DNA of 64,000 nucleotides from Rhodobacter sp. (GTDB lineage: Bacteria; Pseudomonadota; Alphaproteobacteria; Rhodobacterales; Rhodobacteraceae): NCBI GenBank assembly GCA_013821825.1, contig PNJK01000004.1:35293-99292 (forward strand), read 5' to 3'. Both the position numbers and the translations under genes were made by a program. The notes beneath the pieces are model-generated. The model did not search any database, had not been told where the DNA came from, and saw only the letters and a program-made list of their open reading frames with translations. Shown one piece after another: positions 61,971 to 64,000 of this stretch; within the stretch, counting starts at the first letter, position 1, and each line of letters starts with the position of its first letter.

Positions 61971-62006
61971 CCCGGACCCCCCGAGGATATTTGCAAACAG
62001 AAGAAG
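61971..62006. repeat. Interspersed repeat, copy 2 (gap-arsJ gap)
   Basis: Ends GGATATTTGCAAACAGAAGAAG after a C-rich run, matching the copy at 57131-57166 at 20 of the last 22 positions. It lies between the arsenic GAPDH gene end and arsJ in the same orientation as copy 1. Confidence 0.65.
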
Positions 62007-62009
62007 GTG

Positions 62010-62951
62010 TCAGAGGCTTGCGGCAACCATCCGGGCGATATCGGCGAGGCGGCAGGTGTAGCCTCATTCGGTGTCATACCAGGCGTAGATCTTCACCTGT
62101 GTCCCGTTCACCACCATCGTCGATTGCGCGTCGATGATGGCCGGGCGGGGATCGTTGGTGAAATCGGATGACACCAGGGCGCGGCTCTTGCAGCCGAGGA
62201 TGCCGCGCAGCGGGCCGCTGGCTGCAGCTTTGAACAGGGCGTTGATTTCGTCCACCTTGGTTGGGCGTTCGACCTCATACACGCAATCGGTCAGCGAGGC
62301 GTTCAGAAGCGGCACGCGGACGGCATGGCCATTCAGTCGGCCTTTCAGTTCAGGGTAGATCATGGCGATGGCCGTGGCACTGCCCGAGGTCGTTGGAATC
62401 AGGTTCAAGAGCGCGGACCGCGCGCGGCGCGGGTCCCTGGCGGGCCGGTCGACGATGGTCCGGGTATTGGTCACGTCGTGGATCGTGGTGATCGAACCTT
62501 GGCGGAAGTCGAGCGCTTCGTGGCTCACCTTGACCACCGGCGCCAGGCAGATCGTCGTGCAAAAGGCAGCGGTGGCCAGGCGCTGCGAGCTGTCGTAGAG
62601 GTGATGGTTCACCCCGTGGACAGGGTTCAGCGCGCCGCCGTCCTTGACCGGGGCACAGACCACGACTGCCGTCACCCCGGCGGCATGACAGGGGGCGACC
62701 ATGGCCCAAGTCTTGAAGACTCCGCTACAGTCGATCACCGGATCGACGCCAAGATCTGCCAGCGCCACCGCCTCGATCGTCTTCGCATGGGTGAGGGGGA
62801 TGCGCTGGCCGTTCAGGATCAGCGCGTGCTGTTCGGCGTCGCCGGCGGGGTCGTTCAGCAGGGCCATCTCCGCCCTGGCCCCCAGGTTGATCAAGTTGCG
62901 CCGGACCGGTTTTCCTATGCGGCCAAGGCCATTCAGGGCGATGCGGGGCAT
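62010..62951 (-). pseudogene. gap: Arsenic-operon glyceraldehyde-3-phosphate dehydrogenase with in-frame TGA
   Basis: A GAPDH gene of the ArsJ-linked type. The frame is open for 295 codons, to YAWYDTE, then a TGA stands where Trp of the NEWGY motif is expected, and the same frame continues with GYTCRLADIARMVAASL and a proper stop at 62010-62012. The catalytic region reads AAFCTTICLAPV instead of the usual ASCTTNCLAPV, and about 21 residues around the SVHGR motif are missing (GDAEQHA runs straight into LILNGQR). The NAD-binding GLGRIG and the DVTNTRTIVD stretch remain. It is probably a decaying gene, or less likely has sequencing errors. Confidence 0.75.
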
Positions 62952-62955
62952 GAGG

Positions 62956-63801
62956 TCAGGGCTTTTCGGCGGTCAGGGCATCGGTGCCGATGCGGTCGAC
63001 GCGGGATTGCAGGGACATCCGGCTCAATGAGCTGAACGGCAGTTCGACAAACGCCATGATCCGGCGGCGCAACGCGGCGTAGGTCTGCGCAAAGACCAAC
63101 GCCTTTTCGGCATCCGTACCGGTGGCCTTGACCGGGTCGGGCAATCCCCAATGTCCGGTAATCGGTTGGCCCGGCCAGGGCGGGCAGTCCTCGGAGGCGG
63201 CTGTGTCACAGACCGTGAAGACAAAATCCATCACCACTGGGCTTGGCTGCTGGAATTCCGAGACGTGTTTCGACCGCAAGTCGATTGTCTGGTGGCCGTT
63301 GCGCCTGAGAATCTCCAGCGCGAAGGGATTGAGTTCGGTATTTGGTCGGTTGCCGGCCGAGTATGCGCGGAACCTGCCCTTGCCCAGATCGCGCAACAGC
63401 GTTTCGGCAAGTATCGACCGGGCAGAGTTGCCGGAACAGATGAAGAGCACATTGAAATCGGTATCGCGGGCGGCCGGGTCCTTTTGGGTCGGGAAGAGCG
63501 GGGCAAGCAGTTCGGGCCGCGCCCGGCCGATATCAAGCGCGAGATAGCCGATCAGGCTTTCCGTTGCGGCCAGATCGACGCTGTAGAACAGGGATCGGCC
63601 ATCGCGGCGAACGGCAACCAACCCGGCGGCAGCAAGGTCCGACAGATGATGCGACAGGGTGTTCTGCTTCAGCCCGAGTGCTGTTGCGATTTCGGTGGGC
63701 CTGGCGCCTTGCGGGGCAAACCGCATCAGCAGCCGGAAGACCGCCAGCCGGTCCCGGTGGCCAAGCATGGCAAAGGCGAGGGTGGCGCGGTCTGGTTGCA
63801 T
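62956..63801 (-). CDS. ArsR-type repressor fused to ArsC-type arsenate reductase
   Basis: A 281-aa fusion. Residues 5-90 are an ArsR winged helix (LGHRDRLAVFRLLMRFAPQG, LGLKQNTLSHHLSDLAAAGLVAVRRDGR). Residues 115-260 are a low-molecular-weight phosphatase/thioredoxin-type ArsC: VLFICSGNSARSILAE contains the CX5R loop, and IDLRSKHVSEF, VVMDFVFTVCDTA, WGLPDPV follow. It can sense As(III) and reduce arsenate, giving one protein for both jobs. First gene of the arsenic operon, 4 bp before the GAPDH gene. Confidence 0.9.
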   Translation of the reverse strand: MQPDRATLAFAMLGHRDRLAVFRLLMRFAPQGARPTEIATALGLKQNTLSHHLSDLAAAGLVAVRRDGRSLFYSVDLAATESLIGYLALDIGRARPELLAPLFPTQKDPAARDTDFNVLFICSGNSARSILAETLLRDLGKGRFRAYSAGNRPNTELNPFALEILRRNGHQTIDLRSKHVSEFQQPSPVVMDFVFTVCDTAASEDCPPWPGQPITGHWGLPDPVKATGTDAEKALVFAQTYAALRRRIMAFVELPFSSLSRMSLQSRVDRIGTDALTAEKP

Positions 63802-63873
63802 TGTTCCAGAATTCAGGAAATATCCCGGCCCGTCCAGTGAAGCTTTTATGACGGCAGATACCCGGAAACGACG

Positions 63874-63894
63874 AAAGCCGCCCCGGGGGGCGGC
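63874..63894 (-). terminator. Terminator of tRNA-Gly
   Basis: On the minus strand GCCGCCCC pairs with GGGGCGGC over a 2-base loop and is followed by TTTCGT, about 20 bases after the tRNA 3' end. It also separates the tRNA from the arsenic operon promoter. Confidence 0.6.
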
Positions 63895-63912
63895 CTTTGC
63901 GTTGGTCCCAAC

Positions 63913-63987
63913 TGGAGCGGGCGATGAGATTCGAACTCACGACCCTAACCTTGGCAAGGTTATGCTCTACCCCTGAGCTACGCCCGC
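63913..63987 (-). tRNA. tRNA-Gly (GCC)
   Basis: On the minus strand the acceptor GCGGGCG pairs with CGCCCGC, with T and encoded CCA after it. D arm TAGCTCAGGGGTAGAGCA, anticodon loop CTTGCCAAG with anticodon GCC, T arm GAGTTCGAATCTC. Total 75 nt including CCA. Its promoter would lie beyond the window end. It is next to the arsenic operon. Confidence 0.96.
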
Positions 63988-64000
63988 GCCGGTTGGACGA

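Noticed and set aside
1-64000. CRISPR array, prophage or replication origin
   Set aside because: No regular repeat-spacer pattern, phage structural genes, or DnaA-box cluster was seen.

Overview
The window looks like a chromosomal segment of a Rhodobacteraceae-type alphaproteobacterium (Rhodobacter/Gemmobacter/Tabrizicola-like). Supporting signs are the high-GC coding style, the helicase (Suv3-like) - S4 protein - FdxA ferredoxin - CarD block, a RibB protein with a decayed RibA domain, split his operons, many GTG/TTG starts, and class-typical unknown genes. No phage, plasmid, CRISPR or replication-origin genes are seen. I could not run any database search; assignments rest on motifs and family knowledge.

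Layout. 0-14 kb is an exopolysaccharide locus: two GT2 glycosyltransferases, a WecG/TagA-type glycosyltransferase, ManC, a small membrane protein, an ExoY-type priming sugar transferase, two tiny paralogous membrane proteins, the wreck of a large secreted G8/beta-helix/cadherin-like protein gene, an ABC flippase, a polymerase-like membrane protein and a secreted glycoside hydrolase-like protein with RTX repeats. 14-17.7 kb is a patch of decay (IS5-type transposase remnant, nickel/cobalt transporter remnant) around a GST gene and a polyphosphate kinase 2. 17.7-23.6 kb holds a MATE exporter and capsule genes kpsC, a Wza-type export lipoprotein and kpsS, without kpsMTE.

23.7-38.4 kb is mostly core metabolism and regulation: riboflavin synthase, CarD, FdxA, S4/Hsp15-like protein, Suv3-like helicase, TPR, SCP2 and lysophospholipase-like proteins, an ECF sigma/anti-sigma pair with a probable own promoter, META protein, nusB-ribH-ribBA, and divergent cobS/cobT. 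38.4-44.3 kb has a 994-aa protein that looks like a fusion of GspL-like and GspC/PilP-like parts, a SIMPL protein and a coupled pair of unknown membrane-anchored proteins. 44.3-54.2 kb is accessory metabolism: metY, VOC, MFS, Lrp/LysE pair plus an Lrp fragment, DDAH coupled to a glycosyltransferase-like gene, cupin, and a coupled membrane protein/phosphatase-superfamily pair.

54.4-64 kb carries tRNA-Tyr, rlmB, a CoA-binding protein, hisE-hisF-hisA and hisH-hisB separated by two opposite-strand genes, and an arsenic operon (ArsR-ArsC fusion, GAPDH, ArsJ) beside tRNA-Gly. In that operon the GAPDH gene has an in-frame TGA where family members carry the conserved Trp, with other damage, so the 1-arseno-3-phosphoglycerate export route may be broken. 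The most interesting points are the GspL/GspC-like chimera, the decayed G8 gene, the paired small membrane proteins, and the TGA-containing arsenic GAPDH.
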